A DNA stretch of 64,000 bases, taken from Clostridia bacterium. GTDB lineage: Bacteria; Bacillota; Clostridia; Christensenellales; Aristaeellaceae. Positions 53,327-61,354 of the stretch are shown in pieces (the first letter of the stretch is position 1; every line of letters starts with the position of its first letter). Made by a program: the position numbers and the translations under genes. The stretch is taken from positions 1 to 64,000 of the forward strand of contig JAFQOD010000051.1 in assembly GCA_017395685.1 (NCBI GenBank). Direction: 5' to 3'. The notes below the pieces were generated by a model. That model was not told the origin of the DNA, did no database searches, and saw nothing but the letters and a program-made list of their open reading frames with translations.

Positions 53327-54447
53327 TCATCGGATTGCGCCCTTTCATCATCTGTTTTTCGATTGTCTGCAGATTCACTTTCAGGCAGCAACACTTTTGT
53401 TGCTGCTTTTCTTTTGCGCTCGTCGGTCATAGCGGCATAATGGCGGCGGGTCGTATTTACATCTGAATGCCCAAGCACATCAGCAACAAGATAAATATCG
53501 CCCGTTGCCTGATAAAGATTTGTGCCGAATGTACTGCGCAATTTATGGGGGCTAATACGTTTTTTTAAGGGTGCTGCTACCATAGCATACTTCTTGACCA
53601 GATTCTGTACTGCACGCTGGGTAATTCTGCGTTTCTGAAGAGAGAGGAACAAAGCGTCCTCATGCCCATCCAAAGGAACGATTTGATTTCGATGCTGCAG
53701 GTATTCCTGTAAGGCATCAGCAACTTGCTGCGGAAAATACAGGATTGTCTGATCGCCGCCTTTTCGAGTAACAAGAAAAGCGTTGTTTTCAAAATCAATA
53801 TCTCCGATATTCAATCCAACGCATTCGCTGACACGAATTCCGGTTCCCAGAAACAGAAGCAGCATAGCCATATCTCTGCTACGGTTGGTTTCCAGAAGCT
53901 TTTGCTGCCGTTCGGTCAGCCCATCGCCGCTGGAAACGGTATCGAGCATTCGCTGCATTTCATCCGCATCAAGGCGCAAAATGGGCTTATCATGAATCTT
54001 AGGTAAAGTAATCAGTTCAGCAATATTGCCATCGATATAGCCATTCTGAAACAGATAATCAAATAGCGAGCGCAAGGAGCTTAATTTGCGCATAATTCCC
54101 AATTCGTGATTTCGAACCATCTGCGAAACGCCGGATTCCTCATCAGTGTTGAAATACTGTGTCAGATAATCCTGGAATCCAACAAAATCACGTTTCTTGA
54201 TTCGCTTGAAATCGGAATCTTCCCAGATACCGGGCTCTTTATCAGAAAATACCGGATTCTCTTTATATAAATATTGAAAAAAAAGCCTGAAATCGTAAGC
54301 GTAGGCGAGACGGGTTAATGTGCTGGTTGTAAAGGCGATGGAGCGAAAAAAATCTGTACAGAGCGGCGGAAGATCCCGCTGCAGTTGCCGAAGCTTTTCC
54401 ATTCGCTGTGCATCCAGTTTTGCACGATAATCCATGTTGTCAGCCAT
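53323..54447 (-). CDS. tyrosine recombinase (XerC/D-like)
   Basis: Site-specific recombinase of 374 residues. An N-terminal SAM-like core-binding domain (about 25-170) precedes the catalytic domain, with Arg in GTGIRVSECVGL near residue 207, Lys in VTRKGGDQ near residue 231, His-x2-Arg in SPHKLRSTFGT near residue 313, His in LGHSDVNTTRRHY near residue 337 and the Tyr nucleophile in that last motif. All catalytic residues are present. It is longer than XerC/XerD (about 300) and has a basic tail. No phage or transposon genes adjoin it; chromosomal Xer function and a lone integrase are both possible. Its end overlaps the Cys-rich gene by 4 nt on the other strand. Confidence 0.88.
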   Translation of the reverse strand: MADNMDYRAKLDAQRMEKLRQLQRDLPPLCTDFFRSIAFTTSTLTRLAYAYDFRLFFQYLYKENPVFSDKEPGIWEDSDFKRIKKRDFVGFQDYLTQYFNTDEESGVSQMVRNHELGIMRKLSSLRSLFDYLFQNGYIDGNIAELITLPKIHDKPILRLDADEMQRMLDTVSSGDGLTERQQKLLETNRSRDMAMLLLFLGTGIRVSECVGLNIGDIDFENNAFLVTRKGGDQTILYFPQQVADALQEYLQHRNQIVPLDGHEDALFLSLQKRRITQRAVQNLVKKYAMVAAPLKKRISPHKLRSTFGTNLYQATGDIYLVADVLGHSDVNTTRRHYAAMTDERKRKAATKVLLPESESADNRKTDDERAQSDD

Positions 54448-54888
54448 AATTCACAATTCTCCAATTAAAAATAAAGGATTTTTGCATCGTATGAAATCGC
54501 CGAATCGATCAGCGCAGAAGCTGCTTCTCATCAATTAAGCGATTCCTCTTTCAATATTATATCAAATCCTCCCCTTAATGTCCATACTATTCGTAAAAGT
54601 TTTCTTTTGCGAATAGTTATATAAAGGATATATGCTTAATGATTTGTATTGCCGGCTACTCCCTATCAAGCTATATACGATTATTTTAAACGGTAACATC
54701 TATGTGGTTGTATTCCCCATCAGATTCATTAATGCATGTCGGTCAATAGGATTTTCATTTCAAATTAGAAATCTCAGAATCACTTGATGAAAAACATCTT
54801 TTGATTAAAAATTCTTGATATTACAAATCTCCTCGTTATCATTTGCTTATTTGCTTTTTCTCTCCCCCGGTTATAGAACGATTGTGCT
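54448..54888. other. AT-rich gap between recombinase and truncated pectinesterase
   Basis: No gene seen on either strand. It holds the inverted repeat at 54587-54616. The remainder has stops in all frames and no recognisable remains of the missing pectinesterase half. Confidence 0.6.
54587..54616. repeat. inverted repeat, possible recombinase core site
   Basis: CTATTCGTAAAAG (54587-54599), TTTT, CTTTTGCGAATAG (54604-54616): 13-bp arms with one mismatch. Read as 11-bp arms around an 8-bp centre, this is the geometry of a tyrosine-recombinase crossover site. It lies 140 bp upstream of the recombinase start, so it could also be an operator or an mRNA stem. Confidence 0.45.
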
Positions 54889-55407
54889 TTATCTATCTTG
54901 TGGATACCAATAATCCCCTACGCTCTCTACACATTCCGCACGGCTGATCCGTGGAGCGATATCATCTTCCACCTTTTTCATCATAGGCCCGCAAAACAAT
55001 GTATCCTGACAGGCAATCAACCGGCAATTACGCCATGTTCCTCGATCCCCGGCAGTATAAACAGCCACCGCCTGGCCGACAATCCTTCCGTCACCAGCAT
55101 CATTCCGGATCGTGAGATTCTCGCATTTTACATCATTTCCTGTTACAATCATGGAGAATGAGAGAAAAGTGCCCCGTTCGGTTCCATCAGGCTTCAGATC
55201 CTTTGCACATCCTGAATATGTGATAATCGTCTTATCCCGATCTTCACCGATCATGGAAACGTAATCCTTATTCAAAATTAAACGTTCATGATAAATACCT
55301 TTCTTTATATATAAAGTAAATGGCTCCTCTGCCCTATCCGGAACTGCATCAATAGCTTCCTGAATTGAAATGAAATCGCCCTTTCCATCTTTTGAAACGA
55401 TATACAT
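54889..55407 (-). pseudogene. pectinesterase, C-terminally truncated
   Basis: Carbohydrate esterase family 8 removes methyl groups from pectin. The 172 residues keep the N-terminal half of the right-handed beta helix: GDFISIQEAIDAVP, the first-Gln region GQAVAVYTAGDRGTWRNC near residue 110 and CQDTLFCGP near residue 135. The following part with the catalytic Asp pair (usually DFIFG) and Arg is absent; after the CQDTLF motif comes a short unrelated tail and a stop. Normal size is about 300. No signal peptide. Most likely a broken gene, ended by a deletion near the recombinase, though other frames show no remaining half. Confidence 0.7.
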
Positions 55408-55490
55408 ATTTCATTCTCCTTGTAAAATTTACTGTGTAATTCTCTTTAAAATAAAGAATTCCTTCCGTTTAAATATTTTCATATAATGAA

Positions 55491-55516
55491 CCGTCCGATT
55501 TATTATGATCGGACGG
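55491..55516 (-). terminator. hairpin behind rnhA
   Basis: CCGTCCGAT / ATCGGACGG perfect 9-bp stem, 7 bp after the rnhA stop. The tail is only weakly T-rich (TTCATT), so termination strength is uncertain. Confidence 0.45.
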
Positions 55517-55522
55517 CGTTCA

Positions 55523-56035
55523 TTAATCCTGGGAATGCACAATATGAATATTCTCTGGATCGCCCAGATCAGGATTGCGAGCCAGATACTGCTTGATCGC
55601 ATCCCGCGCCAGGGCATCGCAGCGAATGTTTTCCGGGTGATCAGCATGGCCCTTTACCTTATTGAAAACCATAACATGATTCTTTTTTCTGATGGTAAGA
55701 AGTAGCAGCCGCCAAAGATCCTGATTTTCCACTGGCTTCCCTTCGCTATTTTTCCAGTCCCGACGCTGCCAGTTATCAATCCAATGCTGATTGAAGGCGT
55801 TTACAAGATAAGCTGAATCGGAATGGATAGTTACATGGCAGCGGGTCTTCAATTTGCCAAGCGCGCTGATAACGGCAAACACTTCCATGCGATTGTTGGT
55901 CGTCTGCGGCATACTGCCACTGATTTCCATTTCATGCTGTCCATATCTGAGGATAGCTGCCCATCCGCCCGGGCCAGGATTGCCGGAGCAAGCGCCATCC
56001 GTAAAAATGTCTACTGCCTTCAGATTTTCACTCAT
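55523..56035 (-). CDS. rnhA: ribonuclease HI
   Basis: Cuts the RNA strand of RNA-DNA hybrids. The 170-residue protein has the acidic active site in order: Asp in IFTDGACSGNPGPGGWA, Glu in NNRMEVFAV, Asp in HSDSAYLVNA and Asp in RCDALARDA. WKNSEGKPVENQDLW is the basic handle region. Full length and without an N-terminal hybrid-binding domain. It diverges from spoIVFA. Confidence 0.95.
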   Translation of the reverse strand: MSENLKAVDIFTDGACSGNPGPGGWAAILRYGQHEMEISGSMPQTTNNRMEVFAVISALGKLKTRCHVTIHSDSAYLVNAFNQHWIDNWQRRDWKNSEGKPVENQDLWRLLLLTIRKKNHVMVFNKVKGHADHPENIRCDALARDAIKQYLARNPDLGDPENIHIVHSQD

Positions 56036-56173
56036 AGGGTAAAAATCCTCCCATTCTGGATAAGATGCTCAGTTACTATACCATATCTTGTGTTGAATTG
56101 CAATTATTATCTTTATTTTTCAGCATGTGTATGCCAGTTTTCACATATGATGAAGCGCAAGGAGGCGGATTAT

Positions 56174-56839
56174 ATGATTAAAAGGCTTGAAGTATCGGAT
56201 AAGGAAAATAAAACATCCGAAAAAAGTGCAGGATTAAACTATTTGCCGGAGGCAAAAAAAATATCATTTGGAGAAAGGCTCACCCGTAATCTTGCATTGG
56301 CCGGCATGATGATTCTTACAATTACTGCTGTTCGTAATGCAAAACTGCCGGACGGAAAAACGGTATTGACAGCTATCCAGAATACAGTTGATCAGCAATG
56401 GGATGACAATCTTGGAAAAATCAGCTTTGTAAGCAACTTGTTTCCTGAAGCAGTATCGGTATTTTTTGCCGAGAGCCCGAATTTACCACTTGTTGCACCG
56501 TGCTTTGGGGTCATTTCTCATCCCTGGAGCGTTACTATGCCCTATTTATCTTACACCTCGGATGATAGGAAAGTTTATTCAGTTGCATCAGGTCAGGTTA
56601 TGGGCCTTGGTCATGGATTAAACGAGGAAAAGATCGTCAGAATACGGTATGCGGATGGCATTGAAGCGCTGTATTATCAGCTGGCAGATCTAAATGTTTC
56701 TGAAGGTGATTTTGTAGATGTGAATACATGCATCGGAGAATGCTTGGAGGATGGGCAAACGATGATAGAAATCAGAAAGGATGGGCTTCCCATAGATCCA
56801 ACAGAATGGATGAAGCCCCGCATTTCAAATCAGTTATGA
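56174..56839 (+). CDS. spoIVFA: SpoIVFA-like M23-fold membrane protein
   Basis: The 221-residue protein has a cytoplasmic N-terminus, one membrane helix (about 45-60) and a C-terminal LytM/M23-like domain (about 110-215) with VYSVASGQVMGLG and VRIRYADGIEALYYQL. The zinc ligands of active M23 peptidases are not kept, as in SpoIVFA. SpoIVFA holds SpoIVFB inactive in the mother-cell membrane until the forespore signal arrives. The ATG at 56174 follows AAGGAGGCGG and overlaps the spoIVFB-like gene (ATGA). CATATGAT at 56144-56151 resembles a sigma-E -10 element, but I see no clear -35. Confidence 0.85.
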   Translation: MIKRLEVSDKENKTSEKSAGLNYLPEAKKISFGERLTRNLALAGMMILTITAVRNAKLPDGKTVLTAIQNTVDQQWDDNLGKISFVSNLFPEAVSVFFAESPNLPLVAPCFGVISHPWSVTMPYLSYTSDDRKVYSVASGQVMGLGHGLNEEKIVRIRYADGIEALYYQLADLNVSEGDFVDVNTCIGECLEDGQTMIEIRKDGLPIDPTEWMKPRISNQL

Positions 56840-57717
56840 CACTGCGTATTGGTAGCATCCGTTTGAAATTCCATTTTTTACTTCTGATTCTATGGAGCAT
56901 CTCAATCGTTACGGGAAGCGGATTACAATTTCTTGCGACCTTTCTTTCCCTGATGCTGCACGAAAGCGGACATATGCTGATGGCATGGAAACTGAAAATT
57001 GAAGTTACAGAAGTTGAAATAACGCCCCACGGCGGCCTGATTCTGATCGACAATGAAGATGCACTTTCTCCCCTTCATGCATTCTTATTAGCCGTCTCAG
57101 GGCCTCTGAGCAGCTTTCTTGGCTGTTTAATAGCCGGATGGCTTTATAAGATGCAAATATTTGATTTTTCTTTCCTGGAAAGCTTGTTTAGAAGCAATCT
57201 TTTACTTCTGATTGTGAATCTTTTTCCGGCGCTTCCGCTGGATGGCGGCAGGATCGTCGGCGCGGTTCTTTCTCATTATCTTCCTTGGAAGAAGGCGTCA
57301 CGTATTCTCACCACATTTGGATATATCCTTGGCGCCTGCTTGTTCGTTTTTTCGATATTCTATGCATTTCAGGGGAAGATGATATTCGCTCCTGCGTTTT
57401 CTGGCTTATACATCATTTATGCTGCTGCAGTCGAGAAAAAATCCAGCGCATTCAGATACCTATCTGCTTTGATTGGAAGAAGAAATAAACTGGATCGACA
57501 AGATACATTGGCCGTAGAAGGGATTGCTGTGAGTAAATCAATCACCCTTCAAAAGCTGATCCCCAAGCTGAAATTGGGAAAATACAATGTGATATATATT
57601 CTATCAGATGATGGAACAAAGCTGCTTACTACAATGAATGAAAGCGTTATATGTGAGAATATCCTATCAAGCAATCTGAATGCACCGCTTTCAGAGATCA
57701 TCAAAATCGAAAAATGA
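56836..57717 (+). CDS. spoIVFB: SpoIVFB-like site-2 metalloprotease (M50)
   Basis: Intramembrane zinc protease of 293 residues. The HExxH motif is in LMLHESGHMLMAW near residue 40 and the third ligand in FPALPLDGGRIVG near residue 133; four to six hydrophobic segments surround them. A C-terminal CBS-like cytoplasmic part (about 215-290) follows. In B. subtilis SpoIVFB releases pro-sigma-K in the mother cell. The pairing with the SpoIVFA-like gene, overlapping by 4 nt, supports this role. The sigK gene is not in this window. Confidence 0.9.
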   Translation: MTLRIGSIRLKFHFLLLILWSISIVTGSGLQFLATFLSLMLHESGHMLMAWKLKIEVTEVEITPHGGLILIDNEDALSPLHAFLLAVSGPLSSFLGCLIAGWLYKMQIFDFSFLESLFRSNLLLLIVNLFPALPLDGGRIVGAVLSHYLPWKKASRILTTFGYILGACLFVFSIFYAFQGKMIFAPAFSGLYIIYAAAVEKKSSAFRYLSALIGRRNKLDRQDTLAVEGIAVSKSITLQKLIPKLKLGKYNVIYILSDDGTKLLTTMNESVICENILSSNLNAPLSEIIKIEK

Positions 57718-57735
57718 GCCTTTCCGAAGAAAGGC
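57718..57735 (+). terminator. bidirectional terminator
   Basis: GCCTTTC-CGAA-GAAAGGC between convergent spoIVFB and the C39-like gene; on the minus strand it has a UUCG loop and a T-rich tail. Confidence 0.65.
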
Positions 57736-57743
57736 CCTCTAAA

Positions 57744-58589
57744 TTATTGCCTCGTAAAAATATAGAAATTGGTAAACTGTGCATAGCGAATGTTCTTATC
57801 TGTGAGAGCCACCAGCCCTGGCTGTATAATTTCCAGCCTCCTGCTGTTTTTCGTTTTGTAAGTCGTGCGATACAGGGGATCCAGCACATAAAGCTTACCT
57901 TCATAGTAGTTGGCAAGAAATACGTAATGACCTGTATTCGTAAATACACCGCCAGCTGCAGCCAAAGCAACCACAGCATTCCCTTTTTCCATCTCCTCCA
58001 AGGCCTGATCAAAATCATGAATAATCGTCATATCAAGGCCGTAGAGATTGGCAACTTCTTTCATGTAGGCACTGTTTGTGCCCGCCGTTGCGGACCGGCT
58101 ATAAGTGCCGTTTATATTATTCCCCGCTGCATAATCGCCAAAGACAAGAGGAAGAAAGCGAACAAAATCCCGTTGTGAAGTAATGATATATCGCGCATGA
58201 TCCCTGATGCATCTGCTTTTGTTGAGAGAACAGGAGCAAATTGAAAAATCATTTTTCGCTGCCTGTTCAATCAAACCCATCTCCTCGATCGGAATCATTT
58301 TCGCAATAGCCATGGCAAGAGAAGAAGGGCTGCATCCTGAGTCCCGGAAAGGCCGTCTGCTCTTTATATCATGCTTTTCATAGCATAAAGCGCCCCATAA
58401 GGGATCATTCTGCGCATAATAGCGCATCTCCCCCATTCCAGGCACCTGGATCATGCCGGAATATCCTTCCGGTGCAGCAAAGTGTGATTCCACCAGCGTT
58501 AGATCATCGGCGTAAGCAAAATGCGCGTTTTCCATCAGAAAAACGCACATGCAAAAAAGCATCGCCATTCTTTTGAGGAAAACGCGCAT
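57744..58589 (-). CDS. secreted C39-like papain-fold cysteine peptidase
   Basis: The 281-residue protein has a signal peptide (hydrophobic residues 8-25, cleavage after YA) and a C39_2-type peptidase domain: catalytic Cys in RDSGCSPSSLAMA near residue 88, His in NTGHYVFL near residue 221 and Asp in LYVLDP near residue 236. Extra cysteines (SICSCSLNKSRC) could form disulfides. It is not fused to an ABC transporter, so it is not a bacteriocin exporter; a wall or spore-associated peptidase is likely. Single gene on the minus strand, 28 nt after yebC stands the next minus gene's stop, so the two may share a transcript. Confidence 0.82.
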   Translation of the reverse strand: MRVFLKRMAMLFCMCVFLMENAHFAYADDLTLVESHFAAPEGYSGMIQVPGMGEMRYYAQNDPLWGALCYEKHDIKSRRPFRDSGCSPSSLAMAIAKMIPIEEMGLIEQAAKNDFSICSCSLNKSRCIRDHARYIITSQRDFVRFLPLVFGDYAAGNNINGTYSRSATAGTNSAYMKEVANLYGLDMTIIHDFDQALEEMEKGNAVVALAAAGGVFTNTGHYVFLANYYEGKLYVLDPLYRTTYKTKNSRRLEIIQPGLVALTDKNIRYAQFTNFYIFTRQ

Positions 58590-58617
58590 CTTATTTCCTT
58601 TCCTGTTTCAGAAGAAA

Positions 58618-59364
58618 TCAGTCTTCGCTTTCTTCTTCGGGCAGTTCGGCATTATGATATACTTCGGTAACGTCATCGTTGTCATCCAGCATATCCAGCA
58701 GCTTCTGAATCTTTGCCAGGGTATCAGGATCGGTAACGGCGACAGTATTCTGGGGAATCATCTGCTTATCAGCGGACAGGAAGGCGTAACCGGCCTTTTC
58801 CAGGCTTTCCCGCACGGCAGAGAAATCGTTGGGGGCAGTATAGATTTCAAATACGTCTTCTTCTGCCTTCATATCTTCTGCGCCGGCGTCCAGAGCGGTC
58901 ATCATCATTTCGTCTTCATCCATGCCAGGTTCACGCTCGATGACGATAACGCCCTTATTGTCAAACATATAGTTTACAGAGCCGGGAGTGCCAAGAGATC
59001 CGCCGTTCTTATCGAAGATGTGGCGAACATCGCTGGAGGTGCGGTTGCGGTTATCGGTTACGATCTGGCAAATGATAGCCACGCCGCCAGGGGCATAGCC
59101 TTCATACATCATTTCTTCGTAGGTAGCGCCGGTGCCTTCGCCGGCAGCCTTACGAATGGAACGCTGAATGTTATCATTGGGCATATTATTGGCCTTGGCC
59201 TTGGCAATGATATCCTTCAGTTTGCCGTTGCTTTCAGGGTTGGGGCCGCCTTCGCGAACAGCGATAGCGATTTCACGGCCGATCTTGGTAAAAATCTTAC
59301 CGCGTGCAGCGTCAGTCTTGCCCTTCTTCGCCTGAATATTGTGCCACTTAGAATGTCCAGACAT
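58618..59364 (-). CDS. yebC: YebC/PmpR-family protein
   Basis: The 248-residue protein has the family's invariant start SGHSKWHNIQAKKGKTDAARG, IREGGPNPESN-type and YEGYAPGG motifs, and an acidic C-terminus. YebC proteins were described as transcription regulators and more recently as factors that help ribosomes through polyproline stretches. I use the ATG at 59364, with GGGAGGG before it; the 31-residue upstream extension is hydrophobic and unrelated to the family. Upstream of the C39-like gene. Confidence 0.95.
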   Translation of the reverse strand: MSGHSKWHNIQAKKGKTDAARGKIFTKIGREIAIAVREGGPNPESNGKLKDIIAKAKANNMPNDNIQRSIRKAAGEGTGATYEEMMYEGYAPGGVAIICQIVTDNRNRTSSDVRHIFDKNGGSLGTPGSVNYMFDNKGVIVIEREPGMDEDEMMMTALDAGAEDMKAEEDVFEIYTAPNDFSAVRESLEKAGYAFLSADKQMIPQNTVAVTDPDTLAKIQKLLDMLDDNDDVTEVYHNAELPEEESED

Positions 59365-59503
59365 AAAAAATCCCTCCCATAGGATGATCTCATAATAATA
59401 ACGGCTTATTATAGCATATAAATCTCTATCCGTCAAATATAGGAACAGATAAATCATTCGTTTTTACCTTTTCAAGAATTTTATTGCAAATCAAAAATCT
59501 TCC

Positions 59504-59532
59504 TTGACAATGAAACGGGTTTATGGTATTAT
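59504..59532 (+). promoter_or_regulatory. promoter of tRNA-Arg
   Basis: TTGACA (59504-59509), 17-bp spacer, TATTAT (59527-59532). Confidence 0.8.
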
Positions 59533-59558
59533 AGATAAGCTTTCGTGAGGAAGCATTT

Positions 59559-59635
59559 GCGCCCGTAGCTCAGTTGGATAGAGTGTCAGACTCCGACTCT
59601 GAAGGCCGCGCGTTCGAGTCGCGCCGAGCGCACCA
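59559..59635 (+). tRNA. tRNA-Arg (anticodon CCG)
   Basis: Acceptor GCGCCCG / CGAGCGC (one C-A mismatch), D stem GCTC / GAGT, anticodon stem TCAGA / TCTGA with loop CTCCGAC giving CCG at 59593-59595, T stem GCGCG / CGCGC with TTCGAGT, and encoded CCA at 59633-59635. It decodes CGG. Confidence 0.93.
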
Positions 59636-59637
59636 GA

Positions 59638-59668
59638 CAATCCCTTGTTTTCAAGGGATTGTTTTTTT
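59638..59668 (+). terminator. tRNA-Arg terminator
   Basis: AATCCCTTG / CAAGGGATT with a TTTT loop, followed by T7. Confidence 0.85.
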
Positions 59669-59707
59669 CTGTACTGTTCTTTCGCAGATTCATCAAATTT
59701 TGATTGC

Positions 59708-59736
59708 TTGTAATTTCCATTTGTGTATGTTATTAT
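59708..59736 (+). promoter_or_regulatory. promoter of GH43 gene
   Basis: TTGTAA (59708-59713), 17-bp spacer, TATTAT (59731-59736), 41 bp before the start codon. Confidence 0.55.
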
Positions 59737-59777
59737 ACTTACAGATTAAAATAACGGTTATATAAAGGAGATTTATA

Positions 59778-61187
59778 ATGAAACAGCAGGTTTTCAATCC
59801 CTATCTTCCCAGCTGGGAATATATCCCTGATGGGGAGCCCCGTGTCTTTGATGGGCGGCTGTATATTTACGGAAGCCATGATTGCTTCAATGGAAAAGTT
59901 TACTGTCAGAACGACTATGTATGCTGGTCTGCGCCAGAAGATGATCTTTCTGACTGGCACTATGAAGGGGTCATTTTCCGAAAGGAACAGGATCCACGCA
60001 ATCCCGATGGCGCCCATGCCCTCTGGGCTCCTGACGTATGTCAAGGCAACGATGGAAAATACTATCTCTATTATTGCCTTGATTTCCTGAAAGAAATCGG
60101 TGTCGCAGTTGCTGATACCCCAGTCGGCCCCTTTGAATTTCTTGATTTTGTGCGTTATCCCAATGGCGATATTCTGGGGGCACGTCCTGATGAAATCCGT
60201 CAGTTTGATCCTGGTATTTTTATCGATGATGACAAGAGAATCTATCTGTTTTCCGGAAACAGCCCCCGTTACAAACAAACACCTACAGATAAAGACAGCC
60301 TGAAAATGGAATTGGAACAGGATATGATCACCGTAAAAGACGGCCCTTATCATAACCTGCCAATCATCAATGATGCCGACGGTACTGAATATGAAGCCCA
60401 TCCTTTCTTTGAAGCCAGCTCCATCCGAAAAATAAACGGCAAGTATTATTTCATTTATTCATCCACCTGGATGCATGAGCTGTGCTGGGCTGTGGCTGAT
60501 TCTCCCCTTGGTGATTACCATTTCGGCGGCGTACTGGTTTCCAATGCTGATATCGGCGTCAATGGCAATACTGAAGCCTTGAATTATCGCGGTAATACCC
60601 ATGGATCCGTTGCTCTCGTAAACGGAAAATGGTATGTATTCTATCATCGGCAGACAAATCGTCATTTCTTCTCCCGTCAGGCCTGTGCTGAAGAGGTATA
60701 CTTTGATGGCGAAGCCTTCCATCAGGCAGAGATTACCTCCTGCGGCCTCAATGGCGGGCCTCTGAAGGATCAGGGGACATATGAAGCACGTATTGCCTGC
60801 CATCTTTATTCCAAGAACGGCACTACAGAGAGCCAGCCTGATCAGCAGGATGGCAATCATCCTGCATTTACTCAGGATGGTGAAGACCGGATGGATTGTC
60901 CGAATCAATATATCAATAATATAGTTGACGGTGCAACTGCAGGATATCGCTATTTTAATTTTTCTGATGCAAAAAAGATTTCCGTAGAAGTACGCGGAAC
61001 GGCAGAAGGTGTTTTTATTGTAAGAGATGGCCGTGATGGAAAAATTGTCGCCCGCATCCCCGTATCTCCAAGCAAGGAATGGAAATTCTTCTCTGCTCCG
61101 CTGAATATTGAAAGAGGGAAAAAGCCTTTATATTTCACTTTTGAGGGCCAGGGAGCTGCTGATTTCATCCATTTCCGTTTTGATTGA
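59778..61187 (+). CDS. GH43-family glycoside hydrolase with C-terminal CBM-like domain
   Basis: Inverting hydrolase of the five-bladed beta-propeller family 43, acting on xylosides, arabinofuranosides or galactans. The 469-residue protein has the general base Asp near its start (the PDGEPRVFDGRLYIYGSHD region), the pKa-modulating Asp in HALWAPDVC near residue 82 and the acid Glu in AHPFFEASSIRK near residue 216. Residues 330-469 form a beta-sandwich resembling a carbohydrate-binding module. No signal peptide, so it works on imported oligosaccharides. It precedes the GH94 phosphorylase gene. Subfamily and sugar specificity are open. Confidence 0.88.
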   Translation: MKQQVFNPYLPSWEYIPDGEPRVFDGRLYIYGSHDCFNGKVYCQNDYVCWSAPEDDLSDWHYEGVIFRKEQDPRNPDGAHALWAPDVCQGNDGKYYLYYCLDFLKEIGVAVADTPVGPFEFLDFVRYPNGDILGARPDEIRQFDPGIFIDDDKRIYLFSGNSPRYKQTPTDKDSLKMELEQDMITVKDGPYHNLPIINDADGTEYEAHPFFEASSIRKINGKYYFIYSSTWMHELCWAVADSPLGDYHFGGVLVSNADIGVNGNTEALNYRGNTHGSVALVNGKWYVFYHRQTNRHFFSRQACAEEVYFDGEAFHQAEITSCGLNGGPLKDQGTYEARIACHLYSKNGTTESQPDQQDGNHPAFTQDGEDRMDCPNQYINNIVDGATAGYRYFNFSDAKKISVEVRGTAEGVFIVRDGRDGKIVARIPVSPSKEWKFFSAPLNIERGKKPLYFTFEGQGAADFIHFRFD

Positions 61188-61205
61188 TGCAATTTTCGAT
61201 TTTAG

Positions 61206-61242
61206 CCGCAAATTCTGCATGACTGCTGATTTGCGGTTTTTT
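61206..61242 (+). terminator. terminator between GH43 and GH94
   Basis: CCGCAAAT / ATTTGCGG hairpin with T6. Confidence 0.8.
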
Positions 61243-61273
61243 GATGAGATTTATATTGTTAAACAAAAAAACA

Positions 61274-61302
61274 TTGACGTAATATGGAAATAATGTTAAC
61301 CT
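61274..61302 (+). promoter_or_regulatory. possible promoter of GH94 gene
   Basis: TTGACG (61274-61279) and, 17 bp on, TAACCT (61297-61302), a weak -10. Position just after the terminator supports it. Confidence 0.35.
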
Positions 61303-61354
61303 ATGAAGAAGAGGCGCATAATTCACATAACAATAAATTCAGGAGGTAACTGGA

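Noticed and set aside
53323-54447. Prophage or integrative element
   Set aside because: The recombinase is alone among housekeeping genes; no structural, replication or conjugation genes and no flanking direct repeats were seen.
55823-56173. Long N-terminal extension of the SpoIVFA-like protein
   Set aside because: It is antisense to rnhA; the strong AAGGAGG site points to the ATG at 56174.
59365-59457. 31-residue N-terminal extension of YebC
   Set aside because: The invariant family start and a GGGAGGG site fix the ATG at 59364.
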